Assembly (NCBI RefSeq): GCF_003364255.1
Contig: NZ_NXLR01000005.1
Coordinates: 1-64,000 of the forward strand
Direction of reading: 5' to 3'
Origin: Helicobacter marmotae
GTDB taxonomy: Bacteria; Campylobacterota; Campylobacteria; Campylobacterales; Helicobacteraceae
Length of the DNA stretch: 64,000 bases
In this document: positions 42,685-52,083 of the stretch, piece by piece
Layout of the letters: the number at the start of each line of letters is the position of its first letter
Position numbering within the stretch: position 1 is the first letter of the stretch
The notes under the pieces: generated by a model
What the model saw: only the letters and a program-made list of their open reading frames with translations
Database searches by the model: none
What the model was told of the DNA's origin: nothing
Program-made: the position numbers and the translations under genes

Positions 42685-44501
42685 AAGCGAACCTCTCTTA
42701 TTTTTGTTTGTAACATAGCGATAAACGCATCCTCTGGGAGTTCATATTGAGTTTTCTCCCTCCTGTCCCGTATAGAAAGCACCTGAGCTTGCACTTCTTT
42801 TGCACCAATGACAACAATGAGTGGCACATGTTGCTTTTCTGCGCTTCTCACTCTTTTACTTAGGCTTTCATTTTTATCAATAATTTCAGCATAAGCGCCA
42901 CTTTGAGTGAGAATCTTATGACGCAAATTTTTTGCATATTCAAGCTCTGCATTACCAATAGGAATAAGAATCACCTGAGTTGGGGCAATAAAAAGCGGAA
43001 ACTCACCGCTAAAATGCTCTGTAAGAATAGCCACAAAACGTTCAAATGAGCCAAGTAATGCACGATGAATCATAACGGGTTGTACTTGCTCATTATGCTC
43101 ATTGGTGTAGCTAAGGTTAAAGCGTTCGGGGAGATTCATATCAATTTGAATCGTCCCGCATTGCCATTTTCTCCCAATAGCATCAGTAATTTTAATATCA
43201 ATCTTTGGACCATAAAATGCCCCACCGCCCTCATCAATGCGATATGTAATTTGATTTTGTTCTAATGCCTTTTTCAGTGCGGCTGTAGCATTCTCCCATA
43301 CTTTATCATCGCCGATAGACTTTTGCGGGCGGGTGGAAAGCTCCATTTCGTATGTAAAGCCAAAGGCTTGCATAATGCTTTTACAAAAGGTAATGATAGC
43401 ATTTACTTCATCACCAATTTGCTCCGTAGTGCAAAAGATATGGGCGTCATCTTGGGTAAATTCGCGCACTCGAAGCAAACCATGCAATACGCCGCTTTTT
43501 TCATGGCGATGTACAACGCCATATTCATAAAATCGCAATGGCAAATCACGATAGCTCCTTAGCGCGCTTTGATATACTTTAATATGTCCTATGCAGTTCA
43601 TGGGCTTTATGCCATATTCTACATTATCAATGCTAGTAAAGTACATATTTTCACCATAGTTAGCATAATGCCCGCTTGTCTTCCAAACAGCACTTTTGAG
43701 AATCTCAGGTCCCCTCACTGGCTCATATCCATGCTTTATAAGGGCAGATGTAAGGAGATTTTCAAGGTTTCTGCGTAATCTTGCCCCTTTAGGTAGCCAA
43801 ATAGGCAAGCCTGCTCCAATTTCTTCATCAAAGCTAAAAAGCTCCATTTCTTTCCCAAGTTTGCGGTGGTCGCGCTTTTTTGCTTCTTCAAGTTGAAAGA
43901 GATAGGTTTTAAGAGATGCCTTATCTGCAAAAGCAATCCCATAGATACGCGTAAGCATTTGAGCGTTTTCATCACCGCCTAAATATGCCCCTGCAATTTT
44001 TGTTAGCTTGAAATGCTCTAAAAGCGCAGTATGGGGGAGATGAGGTCCTCTACATAAATCTTCAAAATCTCCTTGTTTGTAGATACTTAATTCTTTGGCT
44101 GGGATTTTGCTCATCACAGCCATTTTGAGTTCATCTCCCTTAAATCTTTCTTCTACTTCAGAGCGGGGTAAAGTAGTCTTAATGATAGGGTAGGCATTTT
44201 TGGCAATCTCGTGCATAGCAGATTCTATACGAGGTAAATCCTCTTGACTCATTTTCGCATTGACTTTGAAGTCATAATAAAACCCCTCATCAACCACAGG
44301 TCCTACAAAGAATTGCGCTTCGGGATAAAGTGATTTAATAGCTTGAGCCATAAGGTGAGCGCAGGAATGGCGGATAATTTCTAGAGATTCATAAGAATTG
44401 TCAAAGTATATATTATCCCCCGTGATACCCAATTCTTTAGCGGTGCAGAGGTCATATATAGACTGATTATGCTTAATGCCTATTACTTCACTCATCATCA
44501 C
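42681..44501 (-). CDS. thrS: Threonyl-tRNA synthetase
   Basis: Class II aminoacyl-tRNA synthetase, about 604-606 residues. The editing domain has [17 protein letters not shown] and GPHLPHT. The catalytic core has zinc/active-site residues in [10 protein letters not shown] and motif 2 in [18 protein letters not shown]. The anticodon domain is at the C-terminus. Only about 45 residues precede the editing domain, so a complete N-terminal TGS domain, as in the 642-residue E. coli enzyme, is not present. Three in-frame ATGs (44501, 44498, 44495) overlap the frr stop. Confidence 0.96.
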   Translation of the reverse strand: MMMSEVIGIKHNQSIYDLCTAKELGITGDNIYFDNSYESLEIIRHSCAHLMAQAIKSLYPEAQFFVGPVVDEGFYYDFKVNAKMSQEDLPRIESAMHEIAKNAYPIIKTTLPRSEVEERFKGDELKMAVMSKIPAKELSIYKQGDFEDLCRGPHLPHTALLEHFKLTKIAGAYLGGDENAQMLTRIYGIAFADKASLKTYLFQLEEAKKRDHRKLGKEMELFSFDEEIGAGLPIWLPKGARLRRNLENLLTSALIKHGYEPVRGPEILKSAVWKTSGHYANYGENMYFTSIDNVEYGIKPMNCIGHIKVYQSALRSYRDLPLRFYEYGVVHRHEKSGVLHGLLRVREFTQDDAHIFCTTEQIGDEVNAIITFCKSIMQAFGFTYEMELSTRPQKSIGDDKVWENATAALKKALEQNQITYRIDEGGGAFYGPKIDIKITDAIGRKWQCGTIQIDMNLPERFNLSYTNEHNEQVQPVMIHRALLGSFERFVAILTEHFSGEFPLFIAPTQVILIPIGNAELEYAKNLRHKILTQSGAYAEIIDKNESLSKRVRSAEKQHVPLIVVIGAKEVQAQVLSIRDRREKTQYELPEDAFIAMLQTKIREVRF

Positions 44502-45055
44502 ACTTTCATTATTTCTTCTTCTTTGTGCTTGACCATATCATCACATTTTTTGACAAATTCATCTGTGTATTTTTGAATCTCATCATGTGCTTTTTTGCTC
44601 TCATCTTCGGTAATGCTTTTATCTTTTTCGAGTTTTTTGATTTGATTATTAGAATCTTGGCGAATGTTGCGAATGGCGATTTTTGCCTTTTCTCCCATGG
44701 ATTTTGCATTTTTGGCAATTTCTACGCGCTGCTCCTTGCTCATAGGAGGGAAGAAAAGCTTGATACACTCACTATCGCTATTGGGATTTACACCAATGTT
44801 TGCCTCTTGAATAGCTTTTTCAATATCCTTAAGAAGTGGCTTCTCCCATGGGGTAATAACCAACGTAGTTGCATCTTGGGCTATAACAGAGCCTATTTGA
44901 TTAAGCGGAGTAGGCGAGCCATAATAATCTATGCGAATATTATCAAGGATATTTACATTCACTTTGCCACTGCGAAGTGTAGCAAAGTCTCTGCGAAGCG
45001 ATTCTATGGTTTTATCCATATGAGATTTGGTATTTTTATAAATCTCTGCGAGCAT
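44498..45055 (-). CDS. frr: Ribosome recycling factor
   Basis: Releases ribosomes from mRNA after termination, together with EF-G. The 185 residues include [50 protein letters not shown] and [26 protein letters not shown], all diagnostic. AAAGGAG precedes the ATG. It sits between secG and thrS in one operon. Confidence 0.98.
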   Translation of the reverse strand: MLAEIYKNTKSHMDKTIESLRRDFATLRSGKVNVNILDNIRIDYYGSPTPLNQIGSVIAQDATTLVITPWEKPLLKDIEKAIQEANIGVNPNSDSECIKLFFPPMSKEQRVEIAKNAKSMGEKAKIAIRNIRQDSNNQIKKLEKDKSITEDESKKAHDEIQKYTDEFVKKCDDMVKHKEEEIMKV

Positions 45056-45069
45056 ATTTCTCCTTTATT

Positions 45070-45438
45070 TCACTTTGATTCTTGTGTGGGGGCAAGTAAT
45101 GGCGCCGATGGTGCGGCGTTTTCATCAACTATAAATGCCTCTGCATTACTTTTTTCTTGCGAAGTTGGTGCGGAGGGAATATTTGATAGGGTATCAACTA
45201 CGCTTTTTTCACTCGCTTTATTATAGCTATAGCCTAAGGCAATGGTATTTAGCATAAAAAGCAAACCTAAAAGCATGGTAAATTTCGCTAAAAACCCAGC
45301 AGGACCTCTTGCGCCAAATACAGATTCATTGCTTCCACTATACGCACCTAGCCCAATGCTTGAGCTCTTTTGCAAAAGTACGACAATAGTAATAAGCACG
45401 GCTAAAATGATTTGAATAATAAACAAGGCAGTTGTCAT
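45070..45438 (-). CDS. secG: Protein-export membrane protein SecG
   Basis: Small partner of the SecYE translocon. Two membrane segments (residues 2-22, LFIIQIILAVLITIVVLLQ, and 53-73, FTMLLGLLFMLNTIALGYSY) flank the conserved loop KSSSIGLGAYSGSNESVFGARGPAGFLAK. The C-terminal tail of about 45 residues is longer than in E. coli and rich in A, S and P. First gene of the frr-thrS-infC-rpmI-rplT operon. Confidence 0.94.
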   Translation of the reverse strand: MTTALFIIQIILAVLITIVVLLQKSSSIGLGAYSGSNESVFGARGPAGFLAKFTMLLGLLFMLNTIALGYSYNKASEKSVVDTLSNIPSAPTSQEKSNAEAFIVDENAAPSAPLLAPTQESK

Positions 45439-45479
45439 TAGCTCTCCACGCTATTAGATTTACATTAAACAAGCACGCG

Positions 45480-45485
45480 ATTATA
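45480..45485 (-). promoter_or_regulatory. Likely -10 box (TATAAT) for the secG operon
   Basis: TTGTTATAATCGCG on the minus strand, 42 bases before the secG ATG, with AT-rich DNA upstream. Confidence 0.6.
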
Positions 45486-45546
45486 ACAAAGAATTCTTAT
45501 AGTAACTTGATATGCCTATGTCTAAGCGTTGATTTAAGGGCGGGGA

Positions 45547-45552
45547 TATAAA
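45547..45552 (+). promoter_or_regulatory. Possible -10 box (TATAAA) for the phase-variable membrane protein
   Basis: GATATAAAATTG lies about 60 bases before the ATG at 45611. It is AT-rich and well placed but less close to consensus than the other boxes listed. Confidence 0.35.
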
Positions 45553-45610
45553 ATTGCATTTGTGATTTTTAAGTGCGAGTCTTGGGTGAGGCTTCATTGA
45601 AGGATTGTGT

Positions 45611-47603
45611 ATGGAGAATAAGTTATATAAGTTTGGGCTTAAAGTGATAGGAATCGCCCTTGTGGTGTGTATTGTAGTGCTTGCTTTATGGGGTGCTATT
45701 TATAGTGTGCTAAAAAACGAGGCTAAGGATAAAATTTATGTTGCACAAATGCTTCTTCAGTCTGAAATGCCTAGAGAATGCCAAGATAGTAGCGCTTGTG
45801 ATGAGGGTCTATATATGTATGATGTGAAATTTATATTTGATTCTCATATTTTCCGTCCGCATAAGCATCTCGCCCACATTACTCTTATAAAGCCTTATTG
45901 GGATAGGCATATCAAAGCCCTAGAGGGTGCCGCATATCATTATAGCCATGGCAATCATCTTAAACTTAGCACAAGAGATAAGTTAGCACAAGTAGGAGAG
46001 ATTATAGGGAGTGTGGAATATCGTGTGGATTATCTTTTTGCCCCATTAGCATATAAGATTATCAAATATGCCGCTTTTGGTATTTTTGGAGGAGTATGTG
46101 TATTAATCTTTGCTTTATTTAGCGCTAGAATACAAGCTTTTAATGAAGCCTATCCTCGCAATCAAACATTGTCTGCCCCCCCCCCCTCTTTGCTTAAAGC
46201 CGCTCTCTCTAAAGGAGAGAGCCTTTCTCATAATAAGTGGGACTTTTATTATAGCCCTTGGTATATTTCAATTTTGGCTGGGATTTCCGGGGTATCATAT
46301 TATCGGGGATACTTATAATTCTATTTTATTAGTTAAGGATAATTGGCATCCTGTGTTTATTGCATATGTTTTGGAATGCTTATATGCACTTTTTGGCAAA
46401 CATCTTTATTATTTGTTTTTACTTAATCTCGCTCCTTTGTATATAGGGCTTATTTTCCTTGTATGTGGGCTTTATATACATTTTAGAAGTTTTTTTGCAT
46501 TACTTCCTATTGCGGTGCTTTTTGTGGGGAATATTTATTTTCAAAATTTTGTTCAATACCATAGCTTTGCCCTGCCTATGCTGCTGTTTTGCGCTTATAG
46601 TATGCTCCTTTTTGCTATCCTTGCTCCGCAAAAGCACAAAAAGGCTAGACAGATTCTCTACTTTTGCATAGGCTTTGTGTTTTTTATCGCTATTTTATGG
46701 CGACATAATGCGATTTTTAGTGTTTTCCCCGCTGGTTTTGTGATTATTTATATGTGGCTTTCTCACAGGGAGTTAAGCAGGAAGGTATTTCTTAGGGCGT
46801 ATGGGGGTGGTATCTTTATGTTTGCCTTGCTTTGTCTTAGTATTGCTCTATGCGTCCCTAAAATACTTACACAAGGCATAGCCTATCCTGCGAATGCGAC
46901 ATTTCTTCATCAAATCGCTGCTGCTTGTGTCCCAGCCGATGATGTGACTTGCTTTAAGGAGGAATGGTATGCTCCAAATAAGACTTGGGAGGATGTGAAA
47001 GCTTTGTATGAGAAGTATCCACTGAATGCGGACCCATTTAATGTGCCTTGGGCATATGATAACGAACGTCCATTTGTGCATACTCAGTTAAAAGGGTTAA
47101 AATCACAATGGATAAAAGCGATTGTAAAATACCCTCATAATTTTTTGCTTCATGAGCTTAGGTTTTTGAAAGCTATGTGGATTCAAAAACCCGGCTGGAT
47201 TTTTAATGCTAAAGATATACAAGCCAAAGCGACACATCCATGGCATATAAGTGTAGTAGAGGGCTTTCCTCAAGATGAGAGGGCAATTCGTTTTAGCCCT
47301 AAGAGAGAGTATATTTATGATTTTTTATATCAACATCGCTTGCTTTTCAATCACCTTTGGGGTGTGCTTTTGAGCGCTTGCGTGATGATACTCAGTTTTT
47401 GTTTGTGCTGCAAAAGGAAATATCGCAATGCCTTGCTTCTTTTTAGCTTTAGTGCGGGGTTTGCGGGATTTTTTAGTGCTATTTTTATTGTGAGTTTTAC
47501 ACCTATGAATGAGACACGTTATATGTCGCCTATTTTGCCTCTAGGGATTATGGCTTTGATTGGGTTTGTAAGCTTTGTATGCGATAGATTGAAGCAAAAT
47601 TAG
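45611..47603 (+). pseudogene. Phase-variable polytopic membrane protein, switched off
   Basis: Two frames meet at a C11 tract (46176-46186). The first (from the ATG at 45611, AAGGA upstream) has one membrane segment, a soluble part of about 110 residues and a second membrane segment, then SAPPP and an early stop at 46318. The second frame carries many more membrane segments and a late soluble region (to 47603). With C10 they join (SAPPPLCLKPLSLKERAFL) into 663 residues. The region FPGYHIIGDTYNSILLVKDNWHPVFIAYVLE recalls large membrane glycosyltransferases or related DUF6020-type proteins, so a role in surface glycan or lipid modification is possible but not proven. It overlaps the murB stop by four bases. 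A shorter protein from a start inside the second frame (for example at 46110) cannot be excluded. Confidence 0.75.
46176..46186. repeat. Poly-C11 tract in membrane protein gene (off)
   Basis: Eleven C on the coding strand, the only tract of this kind outside the first 10.2 kb. It encodes A-PPP and puts the downstream half out of frame; ten C would put it in frame. Confidence 0.9.
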
Positions 47604-48385
47604 TATAAGATTTGCACTTCGCATTCAAGCATAATACCGCTTGCTTCAAATACACGCTTCTTGCCAAGCTCGATTAAAGAGATGGCATCTTCAAAGCTTG
47701 CCTTGCCTTTGTTGATAAGAAAATTTGCATGCTTTTGGCTAAAGGCTGCATCACCGATACTATAGCCCTTTAAGCCTACAGATTCTAAAAGTCTGCCTGC
47801 AAAATCACCTTGTGGATTCTTAAAGCAACTGCCACAACTTGGCTCTTTGGGGTGGCTTGCACGCATAGCATTGCATTGTGCTAAAAGTTTGTGATTAAAG
47901 CCATATGTTTTATGGAATCTTGCAGCAAGGATAATACCCTCTATACCGCTATTGCGGTATGCCATAGGGAATGAGTGAATATTATGCCATATGCCATTTA
48001 CATTGATTGAATGAAGACTTTGGGCCATTTCATGCTCTTTCATACCTGCATTCATCTTTACAAGCCCGCCTAGAGAGCCCGGCAAGGCTTGGAGGAATTC
48101 TACCCCTGCAAGGTTGTGAGTTTTAAAGTAGCGAAAAATACCATTTGCATTTGTCGCCGCTCCAACTTCAATGTATTTTTCTTCCTCTTTGATATAAGAG
48201 AAACTTTTATCAAGTAGTGCGAGGTTTTTTGCCTCAGGAGATATGAGCATATTGTTTGCCCTGCCAATAATACGTATATTGCTAGCATGGAGTGAATCTT
48301 GTGGTGTTTGTATGAGATACGTGTCGATAGGCGCGCCGATTTTCAGACTAGAGTAGGTTGCAAAATTAATAAGTTTAGTAAGCAT
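47600..48385 (-). CDS. murB: UDP-N-acetylenolpyruvoylglucosamine reductase MurB
   Basis: FAD enzyme that makes UDP-MurNAc for peptidoglycan. Visible motifs are NMLISPEAKNLALL region, EFLQALPGSLGGLVKMNAGM (FAD/substrate), YRNSGIEGIILAARF, and the catalytic loop PSCGSCFKNPQGDFAGRLLESVGLKG. At 261 residues it is a short MurB, as usual for this group. It follows fliQ by four bases. Confidence 0.94.
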   Translation of the reverse strand: MLTKLINFATYSSLKIGAPIDTYLIQTPQDSLHASNIRIIGRANNMLISPEAKNLALLDKSFSYIKEEEKYIEVGAATNANGIFRYFKTHNLAGVEFLQALPGSLGGLVKMNAGMKEHEMAQSLHSINVNGIWHNIHSFPMAYRNSGIEGIILAARFHKTYGFNHKLLAQCNAMRASHPKEPSCGSCFKNPQGDFAGRLLESVGLKGYSIGDAAFSQKHANFLINKGKASFEDAISLIELGKKRVFEASGIMLECEVQILY

Positions 48386-48388
48386 AGA

Positions 48389-48655
48389 CTAAAAGTTAAT
48401 ATCAGCAATCATTGTAAAAAGCATACGCGTATAGTCAGTAATCATATTTATCATCCATGGCATAGTGAAAATAATCACAGCAACAACCGCTAGGATTTTA
48501 GGCACAAAGGTAAGTGTCATTTCATTAATTTGTGTGGTAGCTTGGAAAATGCTAATAAGGAGCCCCACAATAAGCCCAGCGAGTAGCATAGGAAGCGAGA
48601 GAATGAGAGTGAGTTTGTATGTTTGGACTGCAAGTGCCATAAGCTGTGCTTCCAT
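48389..48655 (-). CDS. fliQ: Flagellar export gate protein FliQ
   Basis: An 88-residue inner-membrane protein with two hydrophobic segments, TYKLTLILSLPMLLAGLIVGLLISIFQA and LTFVPKILAVVAVIIFTMPWMINMI, and the QINEMTLTFVPK loop typical of FliQ. The ATG at 48655 has AAGGAT upstream; a start at 48682 would almost touch the tRNA. It lies apart from other flagellar genes, next to murB. Confidence 0.93.
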   Translation of the reverse strand: MEAQLMALAVQTYKLTLILSLPMLLAGLIVGLLISIFQATTQINEMTLTFVPKILAVVAVIIFTMPWMINMITDYTRMLFTMIADINF

Positions 48656-48682
48656 AATAATCCTTAGAGTAAAATCTATCAT

Positions 48683-48780
48683 TGGCAGGAAGGCGAGAGA
48701 ATCGAACTCCCCAAAGACTAGACACCTAACCTTTCTATGGGTTTGAAGCCCATGATACCCACCAGAGGTACTTGCCTTCC
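48683..48780 (-). tRNA. selC: tRNA-Sec (anticodon UCA)
   Basis: A 98-base tRNA on the minus strand. The acceptor GGAAGGC pairs with GCCTTCC. The anticodon arm ATGGGCTTCAAACCCAT contains the loop CTTCAAA with anticodon UCA. A long variable arm and a T arm (GGAGTTCGATTCTCT) follow, and CCA is encoded after TG. The long acceptor and variable arms are the selenocysteine form. No selA, selB or selenoprotein gene is in the window, so use of selenocysteine is inferred only from the tRNA. Confidence 0.88.
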
Positions 48781-48782
48781 AA

Positions 48783-48816
48783 GTTTATAGAATCTGTGAG
48801 GGGAGATTCTATAAAC
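48783..48816 (-). terminator. Hairpin between slyD and tRNA-Sec
   Basis: Perfect 13-bp arms (GTTTATAGAATCT and AGATTCTATAAAC) with an 8-base loop fill the 43-base gap and end two bases before the tRNA 5' end. There is no T tail. It may terminate slyD transcription or be a processing signal that separates mRNA and tRNA. Confidence 0.5.
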
Positions 48817-48823
48817 AGATTTA

Positions 48824-49381
48824 TTAATGGCTACAGCCACAACCTCCGCCATGGGAATGCCCACCACCTCCGCAGCAGCCCCCACCACCATGGGAATCGC
48901 CACTTCCGCAGCCACAACCTCCGCCTACGCCACCTTGTAGGATTTCCATTTCTGTAGCATCGCGCACATCAAGTACTTTTACATCAAATTGCAATGTTTT
49001 GCCAGCAAGAGGATGGTTATAGTCAATGATGACAATTTTATCATTAAAATCTTTCACGCTTACTTGCACGGTTTGTCCATCTTCACCCTGCCCAAAAAGT
49101 GTCATACCTGCTTTGAGATCTATGCCCTCAAATTGCTCTTTTGGCACTTCTTGTACAAAATCACTTTGATATGCTCCATAGGCATTTTCAGGAGTAATCG
49201 TTGCCTTAATATTATCGCCTATTTTTGCACCCATAAGCGCAGTCTCAAGACCAGTAATTACTTGCCCTGACCCAACAAGAAATTCAAGAGGAGAGCCACC
49301 TCTGTTAGAATCCAGCAAGGCATTATCTGCCTGATTAAAGACTTCATATTCAATACTGACAACTTTATTTTGTGCAATCAT
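48824..49381 (-). CDS. slyD: FKBP-type peptidyl-prolyl isomerase SlyD
   Basis: Cytoplasmic isomerase, chaperone and metal-binding protein. The FKBP part (VVSIEYEVFNQADNALLDSN, GQVITGLETALMGAKIGD) is interrupted by the insert-in-flap domain (ENAYGAYQSDFVQEVPKEQFEG) and ends with NHPLAGKTLQFDVKV. The last about 35 residues are a G/C/H-rich metal-binding tail (GGGCGCGSGDSHGGGGCC). SlyD supplies nickel to hydrogenase maturation in other bacteria; that role is likely but inferred. Its ATG overlaps the cpoB stop (ATGA) after an A8 run. Confidence 0.96.
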   Translation of the reverse strand: MIAQNKVVSIEYEVFNQADNALLDSNRGGSPLEFLVGSGQVITGLETALMGAKIGDNIKATITPENAYGAYQSDFVQEVPKEQFEGIDLKAGMTLFGQGEDGQTVQVSVKDFNDKIVIIDYNHPLAGKTLQFDVKVLDVRDATEMEILQGGVGGGCGCGSGDSHGGGGCCGGGGHSHGGGCGCSH

Positions 49382-50226
49382 TTTTTTTCCTTCTTTTGGT
49401 TTTTAAGTTTTTTGGCTTCTTGTGCTTCTTTACTCGTAGGGTAGTTATCTATCACAGAATCCAAAAACTTATTATAGTTTGTTGTATCTTTGATAGCGTT
49501 GAAAGATTGGGCAGTATGAAGCAAAATTGTGGGCATATATGAGGTTTTATCATTTGCTAATGCACTTTCTTTGTAATGCTTAATCGCATTATTATATGCC
49601 TTGTTGGCAAAAGCAATTTCAGCGAGATAGAAGTGGCTATCAGCTCTTTTGTAATTAAGTTCAAGAAACCACTCAAAACGTGCTTTAGCCGAGGGATATT
49701 CTTTATTTTTAAAAAGATCTTGTGCTTGGGCGAAGATTTCTGCTTTTTTGGCTTTATCCTTTTCAAAAGCAGTGGATTTTGCTGGAGGGGTGCTTTGGGC
49801 ATTTTGAGTTGGGGGAGTGCTATTAAGCGCTTTGAGTTCATTTAATATCGTTTGATTAAGGGTGATAAAACTTGCATTTAGCTCTTGAATTTGTTGTTTG
49901 AGGGCTTGAATATCTTGAGTGTTTGTATCAATTTGTTGTTTGAGGCTTTGTAGGGCTTCAACTTGGGTTTTAAGCGCTTCAATATTTTGTGTATTTTGAG
50001 TACTTTGGATAATTTGTTGTTGGATTTTTGTGCTATGGGATTGATGAAGGCTAGATATACCCTCCTGGGCTTGTCCAATAGTGTCGATTTTTTGCTGGAG
50101 ATTTGTAACGAGGCTTTGTAGAGCTTTAATATCATTTTTGGTAACGCCACTCTGCTTTTCAAAAGCAGATGGCTCAGCTGCGATAGAAACTAGAGGGATA
50201 AGGGCAAGAAGAAAGCGATACTTCAT
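49378..50226 (-). CDS. cpoB: CpoB/YbgF-like Tol-Pal accessory protein
   Basis: Periplasmic protein of about 282 residues. A signal peptide (MKYRFLLALIPLVSIAA) is followed by a long coiled coil rich in Q, L and K (residues about 25-115) and then TPR-type repeats (KAEIFAQAQDLFKNKEYPSAKARFEWFLELNYKR onward). It has the usual position after pal and coordinates the Tol system with cell wall synthesis. Start codon is uncertain: ATG at 50226 begins the signal peptide, ATG at 50241 adds five residues. Confidence 0.85.
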   Translation of the reverse strand: MKYRFLLALIPLVSIAAEPSAFEKQSGVTKNDIKALQSLVTNLQQKIDTIGQAQEGISSLHQSHSTKIQQQIIQSTQNTQNIEALKTQVEALQSLKQQIDTNTQDIQALKQQIQELNASFITLNQTILNELKALNSTPPTQNAQSTPPAKSTAFEKDKAKKAEIFAQAQDLFKNKEYPSAKARFEWFLELNYKRADSHFYLAEIAFANKAYNNAIKHYKESALANDKTSYMPTILLHTAQSFNAIKDTTNYNKFLDSVIDNYPTSKEAQEAKKLKNQKKEKK

Positions 50227-50248
50227 CAGCCCAAAATCCATATCTTAC

Positions 50249-50740
50249 TTATTTTGAAAGTTTAAATTCAACGCGTCTGTTTTCTTGATTACATTCTGGA
50301 GTATCAATTGTACAAGTAGGCTTGCTTTCACCATAGCTTACTGTTTTAATTTGAGAGGCATTTACACCACGTGTAGTAAGAGCATTTTTTACAGCATTTG
50401 CTCTTTTTGTACCTAAGGCATAGTTATACGCGTCTGAACCATAAGAGTCAGTATGTCCTTCAAGCACAACTTTAGCACCGGTATTTTTGAGAGCTGAAGC
50501 ACTATTTTCAATACGTTCTTCCATATCACTGCGAATATTGTATTTGTCAAAGTCAAACAATACTTTAGCATAACCTTCTGCCGCGTCTGTAGCCAAATCT
50601 ACAAAGTTATCTCCATTATTAGCACTCTCACCAGAGCCATTAGTAGCGGCGGTTCCACTTCCTGTGTCTGCTGCTTCAGGCTCTGAACAACCTACAGAAA
50701 TAAGAGCAGCTAAAACGCCTATTGCAAGATACTTTTTCAT
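50249..50740 (-). CDS. pal: Peptidoglycan-associated lipoprotein Pal
   Basis: Outer-membrane lipoprotein of 163 residues. The lipobox is LISVGC, so the mature protein begins at Cys18. A low-complexity G/S/N linker leads to an OmpA-like domain with VVLEGHTDSYGSDAYNYALGTKRANAV, including the diaminopimelate-binding D and R. AAGGAG precedes the ATG. It has its own likely promoter (50771-50776), so it may be made in excess over TolB. Confidence 0.96.
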   Translation of the reverse strand: MKKYLAIGVLAALISVGCSEPEAADTGSGTAATNGSGESANNGDNFVDLATDAAEGYAKVLFDFDKYNIRSDMEERIENSASALKNTGAKVVLEGHTDSYGSDAYNYALGTKRANAVKNALTTRGVNASQIKTVSYGESKPTCTIDTPECNQENRRVEFKLSK

Positions 50741-50770
50741 CTCAACTCCTTAAAAATAAGATTAAAATCT

Positions 50771-50776
50771 ATTGTA
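50771..50776 (-). promoter_or_regulatory. Likely -10 box (TACAAT) for pal
   Basis: TTTTACAATAG on the minus strand, in the 63-bp gap between tolB and pal and 31 bases before the pal ATG, with T-rich DNA upstream. Confidence 0.5.
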
Positions 50777-50803
50777 AAATACAAAAGTAAATACCATAAA
50801 ACT

Positions 50804-52060
50804 TTACCAATCAAATGCTTGGATTTTCATTTTATTGAGTGGGAAAAAGTAATTTGTATTGTAATTTACGCGAATAATGCCCAATGCGCTTTGAGATTTA
50901 TAGTGCTTGAGATACATAATACTCTCGCCATCGTTAGAATATTTAGGCATTTGATTTTTACCACTTGCTGTGAGTCTTCTAATGTAGTTTGAGCCCGGTG
51001 AAAGTGAGATAAGATAGAGATTGAACGTATTATCGCCAAATTCATTATCGCTCTCACGGCTTGTATATACAGCATATTTGCCATTTGAAGTAATGGCACT
51101 ATTGTTACGTCCATGGAGTACAACCTGCTCTGTTCCTCCACCATCAAGACGCATAGCAAAGATGTTAGGATAGCCAAGCCTATCTGAGACAAATATAATT
51201 TCTTTTTCATCATTAATAAATTTGCCATCCACATCTATGCCTGAATAATTGGTAAGGCGGCGCAAATTATTACTTTTGACATTATAAAGATAGAGGTCTG
51301 AGAGTGCTGTTGGCGAGAGACTAAGGATAAGATTCTCTCCATTTTTGCTTACATCTGATACGATAGCGATACCCTCGCTTCCTATAAGCTGCTCTGTTTG
51401 TCCTGTATTGAGGTTATATTTTACGATAGTTGGCACATTGAGATATTTTGTATAATAAATGCTTTCTTGCTTTGAATCTGCCCATTTAGGGAAAATATTT
51501 AACCCACCTTTTATGAGCACTTTTTGATAAGTGAGAGTGTAATCACTGATAAGAATCTCGCTATTGCCCGGGGTTGTATAGCGGGAGAGCACGATTAGAC
51601 GTTGCATCCAGTCAATCTTTGGGGCATTGATATAGCTATTAATATCAATTGCCATGCGGTGTGCGATAAAGGGGAAACGTTTAGCGTCATTTTCTGCATA
51701 GTCCTTTGTGTATATATGTTTTGAGGTATTAATATCATAAAGTGAAATATTTCCATTGAGATTGTTTGAGGACTTGCTTACTTTAATTTGCACAAGCAAA
51801 TCAGTTTTTTTGTCTTTATAATCTGCATAATCGATATTTGTAGATTTTTTAACACCGCCATCATAGACTTGAAAATGCCCACTTACTTTTAAATCCGCCA
51901 CTAGCATTTTAAGCACTTTGGCACCAAAGTCGGCATTATCACTATCTAGTCTTTCTACCACAATATATGGAATCTTGTTTGTATTTTTAACAATTTCTAA
52001 TGTCGCATCAATGGCAAAAAGCTTGAAGCTAAGTAGTAAAATCAAGGTAATATATCTCAT
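50804..52060 (-). CDS. tolB: Tol-Pal system beta-propeller protein TolB
   Basis: Periplasmic protein of 418 residues that binds Pal. A signal peptide (MRYITLILLLSFKLFA) precedes an N-terminal domain (KMLVADLKVSGHFQVYDGG) and a six-bladed propeller with repeated stretches such as SDRLGYPNIFAMRLDGG and YSNDGESIMYLKH. It follows tolA by 23 bases. Confidence 0.95.
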   Translation of the reverse strand: MRYITLILLLSFKLFAIDATLEIVKNTNKIPYIVVERLDSDNADFGAKVLKMLVADLKVSGHFQVYDGGVKKSTNIDYADYKDKKTDLLVQIKVSKSSNNLNGNISLYDINTSKHIYTKDYAENDAKRFPFIAHRMAIDINSYINAPKIDWMQRLIVLSRYTTPGNSEILISDYTLTYQKVLIKGGLNIFPKWADSKQESIYYTKYLNVPTIVKYNLNTGQTEQLIGSEGIAIVSDVSKNGENLILSLSPTALSDLYLYNVKSNNLRRLTNYSGIDVDGKFINDEKEIIFVSDRLGYPNIFAMRLDGGGTEQVVLHGRNNSAITSNGKYAVYTSRESDNEFGDNTFNLYLISLSPGSNYIRRLTASGKNQMPKYSNDGESIMYLKHYKSQSALGIIRVNYNTNYFFPLNKMKIQAFDW

Positions 52061-52083
52061 AAAACTCCTTTGGCTACATAAGT

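Noticed and set aside
42681-44501. thrS as a truncated gene because the TGS domain is missing
   Set aside because: From memory H. pylori ThrS is similarly short, and all catalytic and anticodon parts are present.
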